From contig PKYN01000009.1 of NCBI GenBank assembly GCA_003132665.1, positions 34,677 to 98,676 of the forward strand: DNA of 64,000 bases, read 5' to 3'. The stretch comes from Actinomycetota bacterium (GTDB lineage: Bacteria > Actinomycetota > Thermoleophilia > Gaiellales > Gaiellaceae). A program made the position numbers and the translations under genes. Positions 1-7,807 of the stretch are shown here, piece by piece (position 1 is the stretch's first letter; each line of letters starts with the position of its first letter). The notes under the pieces are model-generated. The model saw only the letters and a list, made by a program, of their open reading frames with translations, ran no database searches and was not told the DNA's origin.

Positions 1-330
1 GGCGACGACCTCGTCTCGACGCTCGAGTTGACGATGACCCAGGCTGCTCTGGGCGGCAAGGCGACCGTCCCGACGCTCGAGGGCGAGACCGAAGTCACGG
101 TCGAGCCGGGCGCCCAGCCCGGCACCGTGCTCACGCTCAAGGGGAAGGGGATGCCGCGCCTGCAGGGCTTCGGACACGGCGATCTGCGCCTGCTGCTCAC
201 CGTGCTCGTTCCGCGCAAGCTCGACGAGGAACAGCGCAAGCTGCTCGAGCAGTTCGAAGCGAGCGCCGACGCCGTCACCTACGCGCACGACGAAGGCCTT
301 TTCAAACGACTGAAGAGCGTCTTCCACTGA
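1..330 (+). CDS. dnaJ: Chaperone protein DnaJ, C-terminal fragment
   Basis: The frame is open from the first base, so this is the last 109 residues of a gene that begins outside the window. It reads as the second substrate-binding beta-domain of DnaJ/Hsp40. Seen: PGAQPGTVLTLKGKGMP, the GHGDLRL strand and the closing VPRKLDEEQ segment, all typical of DnaJ C-terminal domain II. The J-domain and zinc finger are not visible. DnaJ delivers unfolded proteins to DnaK and stimulates its ATPase in the cytoplasm. The next gene, prmA, starts within a few codons of the stop, and dnaJ-prmA adjacency is common in Gram-positive bacteria. The alternative is the closely related CbpA, which the fragment alone cannot fully exclude. 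Confidence 0.93.
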   Translation, partial: GDDLVSTLELTMTQAALGGKATVPTLEGETEVTVEPGAQPGTVLTLKGKGMPRLQGFGHGDLRLLLTVLVPRKLDEEQRKLLEQFEASADAVTYAHDEGLFKRLKSVFH

Positions 331-356
331 TCGAGCTGCTGCGCATTGCCGTCCGC

Positions 357-1100
357 GTGCCGCTCGAGCGGGCGGAGGAGGCGCGGGCGGAGCTACTCGA
401 ATTCGCCGCGCACGGTTTCGAGGAGCGCGATCTCCCCGGCCGGCTCGAGCTGGCGGTCTACGGCGATTCGGAGGTCGAGCGGACGCTCAAAGCCGCCTTC
501 GACGACGTCTCTTCCGAGCGAGTCGAGCCTGGTTGGGAGGATCAGTGGCGCGCCTTCCACCGCCCGGTCGAGATCGGGAAGCTGTGGGTCGGCCCGCCCT
601 GGGAGGAGCCTGCAGAGGGCCTCGTGCCGGTAGTGATCGATCCTGGCGGCGCCTTCGGCACCGGGGCTCATCCAACCACTCGCCTCTGTCTCGAGCTCCT
701 GCAGGAAGCGGAGCCGGCGAGCCTGCTCGACGTCGGCTGCGGCTCGGGCGTGCTGGCGATCGCGGCGGGGAAGCTCGGCTTCTCGTCGGTCGTCGCGCTC
801 GACAACGATCCCGAGGCGATCGAGGCGACCCTGACGAACGCCGAGGCAAACGGTGTCGCACTGGATGTGCGGCTCTTCGACGCCCTCACCGAGACGGTGC
901 CGGCGGCCGACGTGGTCGTCTGCAACGTCAGCCTTCAGGCTCTGGAGGACCTGGCGCCGAGGCTCCGCTGCAAGACGCTTGTCGCCTCGGGTTTCCTTGC
1001 CGCGGACGGTCTGCGCCTGAACGGGTACAGGATCGTGAGCAGGCACGAGCAGGGCGATTGGGCGGCCGTCGTGGCTCGCCCGGAGAGGGGTGGGGAATGA
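357..1100 (+). CDS. prmA: Ribosomal protein L11 methyltransferase PrmA
   Basis: SAM-dependent methyltransferase that trimethylates ribosomal protein L11. Seen: the PrmA hallmark FGTGAHPTT at residues 100-108, SAM motif I DVGCGSG at 125-131, an acidic LDND at 148-151 and CNVS at 189-192 in the position of the usual NI motif. At 247 residues it is short for the family (about 290-310), mainly in the N-terminal L11-recognition domain. The GTG start at 357 may be slightly late: the same frame continues upstream as IELLRIAVRV right after the dnaJ stop, but without a standard start codon (only CTG or ATT). Its stop overlaps the following cupin start as ATGA, so the two are probably co-translated. 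Confidence 0.9.
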   Translation: MPLERAEEARAELLEFAAHGFEERDLPGRLELAVYGDSEVERTLKAAFDDVSSERVEPGWEDQWRAFHRPVEIGKLWVGPPWEEPAEGLVPVVIDPGGAFGTGAHPTTRLCLELLQEAEPASLLDVGCGSGVLAIAAGKLGFSSVVALDNDPEAIEATLTNAEANGVALDVRLFDALTETVPAADVVVCNVSLQALEDLAPRLRCKTLVASGFLAADGLRLNGYRIVSRHEQGDWAAVVARPERGGE

Positions 1101-1639
1101 TCGGGGAAGCGAAGCTCGAGGCGGCGCCTTCGGGTCTATTGCCGGCCAGCGAGGGCTGGTTCGTCGTCAACGTCCGCGACACCGCCTGGATGACGAACGA
1201 CCGGCATGGATCCGGCTGCCGCTTCGAGAACACGAACCTGCCCTTCCCGGAGGTCGGCTTCAACCTACGCGTGCTGAATCCGGGCCAGTCGAACGCGATG
1301 TATCACCGCGAGTCGCATCAGGAGGACTTCCTGGTGCTGGCGGGCAAGTGCCTGCTCCTGGTCGAGGGCCGCGAAAGGGAGCTCGAAGCCTGGGATTTCG
1401 TGCACTGCCCGCCGAACACGGAGCACGTCTTCGTCGGCGCCGGAAACGCTCCCTGCGTCATCTTGATGGCCGGGTCGCGCAGTCCCGAGGAGGACGTCTT
1501 CTATCCGGTCTCGGGGCTCGCGCGCCGCTACGACGCAGGCGTCGAGAAGGGAACCAGCTCGCCGCCCGAGGCCTACGCGAACGCCGGGCCATTTCGAGCC
1601 GAGCGGCCGCCGGAGTGGGATCAGCTGCCATGGACCTGA
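1097..1639 (+). CDS. Cupin-domain protein of unknown substrate
   Basis: A 180-residue single-domain cupin. Seen: a beta-rich core with SNAMYHRESHQEDFLVLAG, whose histidine/acidic residues correspond to cupin motif 1, and HCPPNTEHVF, which corresponds to motif 2, so a metal-binding double-stranded beta-helix is likely. The ATG overlaps the prmA stop (ATGA) and a purine-rich stretch precedes it. No signal peptide or second domain is seen. The role is unknown; cupins of this size are often isomerases, dioxygenases or small-molecule sensors. The operon position after prmA does not suggest a reaction. Confidence 0.8.
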   Translation: MIGEAKLEAAPSGLLPASEGWFVVNVRDTAWMTNDRHGSGCRFENTNLPFPEVGFNLRVLNPGQSNAMYHRESHQEDFLVLAGKCLLLVEGRERELEAWDFVHCPPNTEHVFVGAGNAPCVILMAGSRSPEEDVFYPVSGLARRYDAGVEKGTSSPPEAYANAGPFRAERPPEWDQLPWT

Positions 1640-1681
1640 GTGCGCCTGCCTGCCCTTAGGCGACGTCGCCCCTGGGGCGTC

Positions 1682-2197
1682 TCAGCAGTTTCGACCGAGC
1701 CCGAACCGCAACGTCACGCGACGGTCGCTTACGCTGAACACGAGCGGGACGCAAGCCGAGCGGGTGCGAAGGAAGAACCCGCCCGCGTAGGCATTCCAGG
1801 TGTTCGGTGACGGGCAGGCCGCGAATCTGACCACGGTTGTGGGTGAAGCAGGATTACCCCACCCGATGCGAGCGTGCTGACGCCACGCCTCCGGCACGCT
1901 GATCGTCACCGGCTTCCTGCTGGCGTGGATCACCATTCCGGCCTTCCGCCAGTATGGGAAGGGGGAGAACTTCGGAACGTGTACGACGCCGGGAAGGACC
2001 GCCGGAGGGGCGGAGATGACGCCGAGAACGACCCGATACCCGGCTTCGTGGCCCGTCTTGACCGTTCCGACGATCTGATCGCACCCCACCGTGACCGGTT
2101 TGGCCGGAGGTGTTGCAGTGGAGACACTCTCCGGGCCGGCCGTCCCACACCCAACCAACGTTGCCATCATCAACACGAGGAGACTTGCGCGTTTCAT
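1682..2197 (-). CDS. Predicted lipoprotein, unknown function
   Basis: A 171-residue protein with a short basic N-terminus, a hydrophobic stretch and a lipobox LVGC ending at Cys17, so it should be lipidated and anchored on the outer face of the membrane. A low-complexity Thr/Pro/Ala linker follows, then a small domain with several cysteines. The ATG at 2197 is chosen because an AAGGAG ribosome-binding site lies 8 bases upstream; a GTG sits directly before it in frame. No family was recognised. It is divergent from mtaB and convergent with the cupin gene, so it is probably a separate transcription unit. Confidence 0.7.
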   Translation of the reverse strand: MKRASLLVLMMATLVGCGTAGPESVSTATPPAKPVTVGCDQIVGTVKTGHEAGYRVVLGVISAPPAVLPGVVHVPKFSPFPYWRKAGMVIHASRKPVTISVPEAWRQHARIGWGNPASPTTVVRFAACPSPNTWNAYAGGFFLRTRSACVPLVFSVSDRRVTLRFGLGRNC

Positions 2198-2326
2198 CAC
2201 GATGACTCCTTCGAGATGGTACCCCGTGACGGCGCTGAGGTTCGGGCGCACGGAACCGGCGTGGGAAGGCGGGAGCCTCTCGCTCAACCACCAACCGAGA
2301 CGCCTCTCTCGCCTACAGTTGATGCC

Positions 2327-3526
2327 ATGACCACCTTCTCGGTTCGCTTTCTCGGCTGCAAGGTCTCCTACACCGACGCCGACGCGCTGCGAGAGCGCCT
2401 GCTCGCCGGCGGGCACGCCGAGGCGCGCGCGGGCGAGGCCGAGATCGCGCTGGTCAACAGCTGCTGCGTCACGCGCGAGGCGCTCGCCAAGTCGCGCCAG
2501 GCGGCGGCGAAGGCGGCGCGCACGCATCGGCGCGTATACGTGACCGGCTGCGGCGCCAATCTCGCGCGAGCCTTCGCCGACCTGCCCGAGAACGTGACCG
2601 TGCTGAGCGGGCAAAGCGCCGAGGCGCCCGCGCGCCTGGCCGGGCTGATCGGTAGCGCCGGCGATGCGCTCGAGATCGGCCCCAAACGGGTTCGAGCCTT
2701 CGTCCAGATCCAGGACGGCTGCTCCTTCCGCTGTAGCTACTGCGTCGTGCCGCTGGTGCGCGGAGCCGCTCGCTCGAAGCCGGCCGGGGCGGTGCTGGCG
2801 GAGGTACGCCGTCGCGTAGAGCAGGGCCACAAAGAGGTCGTTCTCTCGGGCATCAATCTCGGTTGCTTCCATGACAGCGAGGCCACCGTCTCGCTCGCCG
2901 CGCTGGTGCGCGAGGCGGGAAAGATCCCCGGCGTCGAGCGCCTGCGCCTCTCCTCGATCGAGATCAATCACGTCAGCCCGGAGCTGATCGGCGCGATCCG
3001 CGACACGCCCGCCGCCTGCCCGCATCTGCACATCCCGCTGCAGTCCGGTGACGACGGAGTCTTGCGGGCGATGAAGCGCCACTACGACGCGGCGACCTTC
3101 CTGCGCCGGCTCGAGGGGCTCGACGACTTCAATCTCACGAGCGACGTGATCGTCGGTTTCCCCGGCGAGGATGAGGCCGCTTTCCAGCGTACGCTCGACC
3201 TGATCGAGCGTGCCGGCGTCAGCAAGGTGCACGTCTTTCCCTACTCGCCGCGCCCGGGAACCGCGACCGAGAGCCGCGACGACGTGCCCGCCCGAGTGAA
3301 GAAGGAGCGCGCCGCTCGGCTGCGCAAATCTTCGGAAATTGCATGTTTACGCCGCTGGCGTGGCAAGATCGGTCTGGAAGAAAGCGTTTTGGTCGATCGG
3401 CCGGGCCGCGGGTACGCGAGCGATTACACGCCGTGGCTCGTCGAGGGCCCTGTTGGTGAGTTCGCACAGGCACGTGCGGAGAAAGTGACGGAGCAGGGGA
3501 TAATCGGAACAGTGAGACGATCATGA
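2327..3526 (+). CDS. mtaB: MtaB-type tRNA methylthiotransferase (radical SAM)
   Basis: Member of the MiaB/MtaB/RimO methylthiotransferases; MtaB converts t6A37 to ms2t6A37 in tRNA. Seen: N-terminal UPF0004 domain with Cys11 (LGCKVS), Cys46/Cys47 (NSCCVT) and Cys75 (VTGCGA) as ligands of the auxiliary cluster; radical-SAM motif with Cys132, Cys136 and Cys139 in DGCSFRCSYC; and a short TRAM-like C-terminus. At 399 residues it is slightly short for the family. The LGCKVS start with CVT is closer to MtaB than to MiaB or RimO. The ATG at 2327 fits the conserved first strand; longer upstream frames are not conserved-looking. The stop overlaps the HIT gene start (ATGA). Confidence 0.88.
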   Translation: MTTFSVRFLGCKVSYTDADALRERLLAGGHAEARAGEAEIALVNSCCVTREALAKSRQAAAKAARTHRRVYVTGCGANLARAFADLPENVTVLSGQSAEAPARLAGLIGSAGDALEIGPKRVRAFVQIQDGCSFRCSYCVVPLVRGAARSKPAGAVLAEVRRRVEQGHKEVVLSGINLGCFHDSEATVSLAALVREAGKIPGVERLRLSSIEINHVSPELIGAIRDTPAACPHLHIPLQSGDDGVLRAMKRHYDAATFLRRLEGLDDFNLTSDVIVGFPGEDEAAFQRTLDLIERAGVSKVHVFPYSPRPGTATESRDDVPARVKKERAARLRKSSEIACLRRWRGKIGLEESVLVDRPGRGYASDYTPWLVEGPVGEFAQARAEKVTEQGIIGTVRRS

Positions 3527-3891
3527 CCCCCGACGACTGCCTCTTCTGCGAGCTCGTGCGCAGCGGCTCTTCCATCCGTCAGGCCGACGGTTTCGTCGCC
3601 GTCGAGGACATCAACCCCAAGGCCGAGGTGCACGTTCTGATCGTGCCCGAGCGGCACATCGACACCTTTCGCCAGATCGGCGAGTTCCCGCCCGACGAGG
3701 CGCTCAGGATGCTCGAGTTCATCGCCGATACGGCGCGGGCGCTCCGCCTCGAGGACTACCGCGTGCTCTGCACCGTCGGGCCGAGCGCCGGTCAGACGGT
3801 CTTTCATCTGCACTGGCACCTGCTCGGCGGGCGCGATCTGGGCGGTCACCTGCCGGCGCTGGCGCTCGCCGAGGCCGAAAGAGAGGACTGA
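3523..3891 (+). CDS. HIT-family nucleotide-binding protein (HinT-like)
   Basis: A 122-residue histidine-triad protein, probably a purine nucleoside phosphoramidase of the HINT branch. Seen: CLFC at residues 6-9 with a later RHI, the zinc-site pattern of many HIT proteins; NPKAEVHVLIVPERH; and the catalytic triad H95-L-H97-W-H99 followed by LLGG. Length is normal. The start overlaps the mtaB stop, and the next gene starts directly after its stop codon, so mtaB, HIT and yqeY look like one operon. Confidence 0.9.
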   Translation: MTPDDCLFCELVRSGSSIRQADGFVAVEDINPKAEVHVLIVPERHIDTFRQIGEFPPDEALRMLEFIADTARALRLEDYRVLCTVGPSAGQTVFHLHWHLLGGRDLGGHLPALALAEAERED

Positions 3892-4329
3892 GTGATCAAG
3901 CGAATCGAGAACGATCTCGCCGACGCGATTCGCGCTCAGGACGAATTGCGCCGCGACACGCTGCGCCTGATTCTCACCGCGCTGCGCTCCGCCGAGAAGA
4001 ACCTGCTGCGGCCGCTCTCCGAGGACGAGGAGCTGCAGGTGCTGCAGCGCGAGCGCAAGCGGCGGGTCGAGGCTGCAGAGGCCTTTCGCGCCGGCGATCG
4101 CCCCGAGCGGGCGACGCGTGAGGAGGCCGAGCTGACCGTGCTCGAGGAGTACATGCCGCCACCGCTTTCTCAAGAGGAGCTGGAGGAGATCGTCGACAAC
4201 GCCGTGGCCGCTGTCGGGGCGACCAGCGTGCGCGATCTCGGTCGCGTCATGGCCGACGTCATGCCCCAGGTCTCGGGCCGCGCCGACGGCTCGGTCGTCT
4301 CGCAGCTGGTGCGCGAGGCGCTGGCCTAG
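3892..4329 (+). CDS. yqeY: GatB/YqeY domain protein
   Basis: A 145-residue all-helical protein with the YqeY domain, which resembles the tail domain of the amidotransferase subunit GatB. Seen: IENDLADAIRAQDELRRDTLRL at the N-terminus (two short motif blocks), a central arginine/glutamate-rich helix, EYMPPPLS and a C-terminal GRVMADVMPQ segment; all are typical of YqeY. A tRNA- or nucleic-acid-related role is suspected for the family but not firmly assigned. The GTG start directly abuts the HIT stop codon. Confidence 0.88.
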   Translation: MIKRIENDLADAIRAQDELRRDTLRLILTALRSAEKNLLRPLSEDEELQVLQRERKRRVEAAEAFRAGDRPERATREEAELTVLEEYMPPPLSQEELEEIVDNAVAAVGATSVRDLGRVMADVMPQVSGRADGSVVSQLVREALA

Positions 4330-4431
4330 CTCCGGGGTGCCAGGCACAGGGATGTGGCGTGGCGCGCGGGGACGGGGGAGGCGCCTCGGCAATGACCGGA
4401 AGCCGGGCTCAGCGCCTACACTGGACCGCGG

Positions 4432-5391
4432 ATGAGGGACGTACTGACACTTTCGAATGAAGTAGCGGCCGAGCTCGCCGCCGTCTCCGACAGCGTGCTC
4501 GAGGCCCTGCGCGAGCGCCTCGGTTGCACGATCCGGCTGCGCGGAAACCGCCTCACGCTCGAGGGCGGGAAAGATGAGCTGGCCCGCGCGCGAGGCGTGA
4601 TCGAGGAACTCGTCCGGCTGGTTGAGGACAGCCAGGAGGTCGGGCCGAGCTCGGTGGACGCCGTGCTGGGCGCTCTCGACCAGGCGGAGGATGTGCGCGA
4701 GGTGTTCGAGGAGGTCGTCTGGCGCCACCGCGGCAAGAAGATCACGCCCAAGACCGTCAACCAGAAGCACTACGTCGACGCCATCCGCAGTCGCACCGTC
4801 ACCTTCGGCATCGGCCCCGCTGGCACCGGCAAGACCTACCTGGCGATGGCGCTGGCGGTGGCGGCGCTCTCCGATGGCCAGGTCGGGCGGATCATCCTCA
4901 CCCGTCCCGCGGTCGAGGCCGGCGAGCGGCTCGGCTTTCTGCCAGGCGACCTGCTGGCCAAGGTCGATCCCTACCTGCGCCCGCTCTTCGACGCGCTCTA
5001 CGACATGCTCGACGCCGAGCGCCTGAACGCCTACATCGAGAGCGGCACGATCGAGGTCGCTCCGCTTGCCTTCATGCGCGGGCGCACGCTCAACGACTCC
5101 TTCATCATCCTCGACGAGGCCCAGAACACCACGCCCGAGCAGATGCAGATGTTCCTGACCCGGCTCGGCTTCGGCTCGCGCGTCGTCGTCACCGGCGACA
5201 TCACCCAGGTCGATCTGCCCAAGGAGCAGGCCTCGGGCCTGATCCAGGTGCAGCAGATCCTGGCCGACATCGAGGGCATCGCCTTCGTTCGCTTCGGCCA
5301 CGAGGACGTCGTCCGCCACAAGCTGGTGCAGCGAATCGTCGAGGCTTACAAGAAGCACGTCGAGGCGACCGGCGCCGAGCGGCGCCGCTAG
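4432..5391 (+). CDS. phoH: PhoH-like ATPase (YbeZ type)
   Basis: A 319-residue P-loop ATPase of the PhoH/YbeZ family, which works with the endoribonuclease YbeY in RNA metabolism. Seen: an N-terminal KH-like region (about 1-75), Walker A GPAGTGKT at 128-135, then IILTRPAVEAGE, Walker B FIILDEAQNTTP and the sensor VVVTGDITQVDLP. Length and order are normal. A TACACT hexamer at 4417-4422 lies 9 bases before the ATG and is a plausible -10 element in the 100-base gap after yqeY. ybeY follows 12 bases downstream, the classic pairing. Confidence 0.93.
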   Translation: MRDVLTLSNEVAAELAAVSDSVLEALRERLGCTIRLRGNRLTLEGGKDELARARGVIEELVRLVEDSQEVGPSSVDAVLGALDQAEDVREVFEEVVWRHRGKKITPKTVNQKHYVDAIRSRTVTFGIGPAGTGKTYLAMALAVAALSDGQVGRIILTRPAVEAGERLGFLPGDLLAKVDPYLRPLFDALYDMLDAERLNAYIESGTIEVAPLAFMRGRTLNDSFIILDEAQNTTPEQMQMFLTRLGFGSRVVVTGDITQVDLPKEQASGLIQVQQILADIEGIAFVRFGHEDVVRHKLVQRIVEAYKKHVEATGAERRR

Positions 5392-5403
5392 CGTGGACTC
5401 GCG

Positions 5404-5784
5404 ATGGTAGAGATCGAGATCGACAACCGAAGCGGCGCCGGCGTTGACGAGCAGGCGGCCGCCTCATTCGCCCGGGTCGTGCTGGACGGCGAGGGAGTCG
5501 CCGAGGGCGAGCTCGGGCTCAGCTTCGTCGCGGGCGAGGAGATCCGCGCGCTGAAGCGCGAGCATCTGGCGATCGATGAGGTGACCGATGTGCTCTCCTT
5601 CCCGATCGACGGACTCGGCGACCTGCCGGACGGGCTACCGCGCCAGCTCGGCGACGTCGTCATCTGCCCGGAAGTGGTTGGAAGCGAGTGGCGCCGGCCG
5701 CTCGCGCACGGACTCCTGCACCTGCTCGGTTACGAGCACGGGCTCGAGATGGAGGAGCGGGAGGACCGCTACCTAGGCGCATGA
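5404..5784 (+). CDS. ybeY: Endoribonuclease YbeY
   Basis: Zinc-dependent single-strand-specific RNase used in 16S rRNA 3'-end maturation and ribosome quality control. Seen: VTDVLSFP at residues 60-67 and the metal site HGLLHLLGYEHG, with His102, His106 and His112 as ligands; the usual GYDH is GYEH here. At 126 residues it is slightly shorter than typical (about 150), with a compact C-terminus. It sits between phoH and the DgkA-PAP2 gene, and its stop overlaps the next start (ATGA). Confidence 0.93.
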   Translation: MVEIEIDNRSGAGVDEQAAASFARVVLDGEGVAEGELGLSFVAGEEIRALKREHLAIDEVTDVLSFPIDGLGDLPDGLPRQLGDVVICPEVVGSEWRRPLAHGLLHLLGYEHGLEMEEREDRYLGA

Positions 5785-6494
5785 GCCCCCGTTCTCGCAT
5801 CTCCCTGATCGACAGCTTCAACTGCGCCTTCCAGGGCGTTATCTATGCCGTGCGCACCCAGCGCAACATGCGCGTTCACCTGCTGATCGCGATGGTCGTC
5901 TTGATCGCCGCGGTCGTCATCAGTGTGAGCGAGAGCGAGCTGATCGCGCTCATCCTGGTGATCGCCTTCGTGCTCATCACCGAGATGGTGAACAGCGCCG
6001 TCGAGGCGGCGATCGACGTCTCGACCACCAGCTTCGACCCGATGGCCAAGCTGGCCAAGGACATGGCGGCCGGAGCCGTCCTCATCTCCACCCTCACCGC
6101 CGTCTCTATCGGCTTCCTTATCTTCAGCGATCGCATCGCCGACCCGGGCACCCACCTGGTCGACCGGATCAAGGATGCGCCGCGCTACATCACGCTGGTC
6201 GCGCTGATGATCACGATCCTGCTGGTCATCGCCACCAAGGCGCTGACGCACCGGGGAACACCGCTTCGCGGCGGACTGCCCTCCGGCCACGCGGCGCTCG
6301 CCTTCGCCGGCTGGATGGCCGTCACCTATGTCGTCACCGACCACCGCTTCCTGATCTCGACGCTGGCGTTCGTGATGGCTCTGCTGGTGGCGCAGACGAG
6401 AGTCGAGGCCGGTTTCCATTCCGCGCTCGAGGTCACCTACGGCGCGGCCATCGGTGCGCTCGTCACCCTTGCCGTTTTTCAGGTGATCGCGTGA
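5781..6494 (+). CDS. Fused undecaprenol/diacylglycerol kinase (DgkA) and PAP2 lipid phosphatase
   Basis: A 237-residue membrane protein joining two activities. Residues 1-120 are a DgkA-type lipid kinase with helices and the motif E68-MV-N71-SAV-E75, plus KLAKDMAAGAV at 90-100. Residues 135-237 are a PAP2 phosphatase with PSGH at 167-170 and an R207-x5-H213-x3-E217 motif; the last residue is Glu where PAP2 enzymes usually have Asp. Undecaprenol kinase makes C55-P and PAP2 enzymes dephosphorylate C55-PP, so both halves could feed the same lipid-carrier pool; this is inference. The gene takes the place of dgkA in the conserved ybeY-dgkA-era cluster. Confidence 0.87.
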   Translation: MSPRSRISLIDSFNCAFQGVIYAVRTQRNMRVHLLIAMVVLIAAVVISVSESELIALILVIAFVLITEMVNSAVEAAIDVSTTSFDPMAKLAKDMAAGAVLISTLTAVSIGFLIFSDRIADPGTHLVDRIKDAPRYITLVALMITILLVIATKALTHRGTPLRGGLPSGHAALAFAGWMAVTYVVTDHRFLISTLAFVMALLVAQTRVEAGFHSALEVTYGAAIGALVTLAVFQVIA

Positions 6495-6537
6495 GCTCGC
6501 TCGATTCGAGCGCTCCGGGCAGGGCGAGCGAGCAGTC

Positions 6538-7398
6538 GTGAAGAGCGGATTCATCGCCGTCGCCGGTCGTCCCAACGTGGGTAAGTCGACGCTCGTCAAT
6601 GCGCTCTGCGGCGGCAAGGTGGCGATCGTCTCGGACAAGCCGCAAACGACGAGGCGGCGCATCTTCGGAATCGCCAACGGCGAGGACTACCAGCTCGTGC
6701 TCGTCGACGTGCCGGGCTTCCAGCGCCCGCTCGATCCCATGACCGAGCACATGCAGCGCACCGTCTCCAAATCGTTCGAAGACGCGGACGCGGTGATGTT
6801 CGTGCTCTCGTCGCAGGAGCGGATCGGCGCCGGCGACCGTTTCATCGCTCACGCGGTGTTCGCGCTCGGAGTTCCGGTCGTTATCGTGCTCAACAAGGTC
6901 GATCAGCAGAGGCCTGGCCACATCGCCGCGCAGATGAAGACCGCCTCCGAGCTCGGCAACTTCCACGCTCTTCATCCGGTCAGCGCCAAGACCGGCGACG
7001 GCATACCCGAGCTGCTGGGCGAGCTGCTCGGGCTGCTTCCCGAGGGCATCGCCTACTTCCCGCGCGACGTAATCACCGACATGCCGCTGGAGGTGCGCTT
7101 GGCCGAGCTGGTGCGCGAAAAGGCGCTCGCACTGACCCGGGACGAAGTCCCACACTCGCTCTCGGTAGAGGTGGAGGAGATCACCGAGCGGGTGATCAGG
7201 GCTCGCATCATGGTCGAAACGGAGTCGCAGAAGCAGATTCTGGTTGGGCGAGCGGGGCGGATGGTCAAGGAGATCGGTGTCAAGGCGCGGCCCGAGATCG
7301 AGCAGCTGATCGGGCACCGGGTCTTTCTCGACCTCACGGTCAAGGTCGAGCCGCGCTGGCGCCGCGACCAGGCGACGCTCGAGCGACTGGGAATCTAA
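6538..7398 (+). CDS. era: GTPase Era
   Basis: Essential GTPase that binds the 3' end of 16S rRNA during 30S assembly. Seen: G1 GRPNVGKS at residues 10-17, switch region KPQTTRRRI at 34-42, G3 DVPG at 57-60 (usually DTPG), G4 NKVD at 119-122, G5 VSAKTGDG, and a C-terminal KH domain with IMVETESQK and GRAGRMVKEIG. At 286 residues it is of normal length. The GTG start at 6538 gives the expected N-terminus. A 43-base gap separates it from the DgkA-PAP2 gene. Thr to Val in G3 is a mild departure that some Era proteins tolerate. Confidence 0.94.
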   Translation: MKSGFIAVAGRPNVGKSTLVNALCGGKVAIVSDKPQTTRRRIFGIANGEDYQLVLVDVPGFQRPLDPMTEHMQRTVSKSFEDADAVMFVLSSQERIGAGDRFIAHAVFALGVPVVIVLNKVDQQRPGHIAAQMKTASELGNFHALHPVSAKTGDGIPELLGELLGLLPEGIAYFPRDVITDMPLEVRLAELVREKALALTRDEVPHSLSVEVEEITERVIRARIMVETESQKQILVGRAGRMVKEIGVKARPEIEQLIGHRVFLDLTVKVEPRWRRDQATLERLGI

Positions 7399-7463
7399 GT
7401 GCCCGTTTCAACCGAAGCACTCCACCGCCTGGCCGCGCTCGGAGGCGCGCTGCGTCGTCCTAA

Positions 7464-7625
7464 GGGTCTATCCCGACAGAGGTCGACACGGTCGAAGCGG
7501 CCGCTCCGCGGCGCCAGTGACCGCCCAGACCGCTTGCCGCACTACCAGTGCGCCTTCACGGTCCATACGGCCCTGGCATCCGCGGCTCAACCCCTTCGAC
7601 CGCGCCCCTCCACCGGGATAGACCC
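7464..7625 (+). ncRNA. Candidate structured RNA, 162-nt rod-like fold
   Basis: Six nested perfect stems can be drawn. GGGTCTATCCCG (7464-7475) pairs with 7614-7625, 12 bp. CGGTCGAAG (7489-7497) pairs with 7594-7602, 9 bp. CCGCGG (7506-7511) pairs with 7580-7585. GCCAG (7513-7517) pairs with 7573-7577. GACCG (7519-7523) pairs with 7559-7563. CGCACT (7538-7543) pairs with AGTGCG (7547-7552) around an ACC loop. The result is a long rod with internal loops, a shape shared by 6S RNA. No diagnostic SRP, tmRNA or RNase P motif was recognised. The strand is unknown because the fold is nearly symmetrical; + is assumed from neighbouring genes. Confidence 0.5.
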
Positions 7626-7635
7626 TGGCCGGGCC

Positions 7636-7672
7636 CGTATCTCATCCGATACGAACGCTCCCTGCGTTCTAG
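7636..7672 (+). repeat. GTATC/GATAC hairpin element, copy 1
   Basis: GTATC (7637-7641), a 6-base loop and GATAC (7648-7652) form a small hairpin. It is followed by GAACGCTCCCTGCGTTCTAG. Nearly the same 37 bases occur at 36859-36895 inside the ATP synthase operon. Confidence 0.65.
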
Positions 7673-7807
7673 CATCGCATCCACCGATCGCACCCAGTCA
7701 GCGGGTCGTCAATTGAAACGAGCACTGTGCCCCTATCGACTGAGACCTTCAGCCGTCGATGATTCAGACAGGCGAAGACTCGAGCTCTCGGGAAAGGAGC
7801 GCTAGAC

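Larger units (their letters stand above)
7399..7807. other. Non-coding gap between era and uspA
   Basis: These 409 bases show no convincing gene. A 105-codon open frame begins at the base after the era stop, but it is arginine/proline-rich without recognisable domains and is broken up by strong inverted repeats. The gap holds the structured-RNA candidate (7464-7625), a GTATC/GATAC element (7636-7672) and the AAAGGAG ribosome-binding site of uspA just before 7808. Confidence 0.6.

Noticed and set aside
7399..7716. 105-codon frame starting right after era
   Set aside because: Arg/Pro-rich with no motif, and it runs through strong nested inverted repeats and a repeat element, so RNA structure explains the region better.
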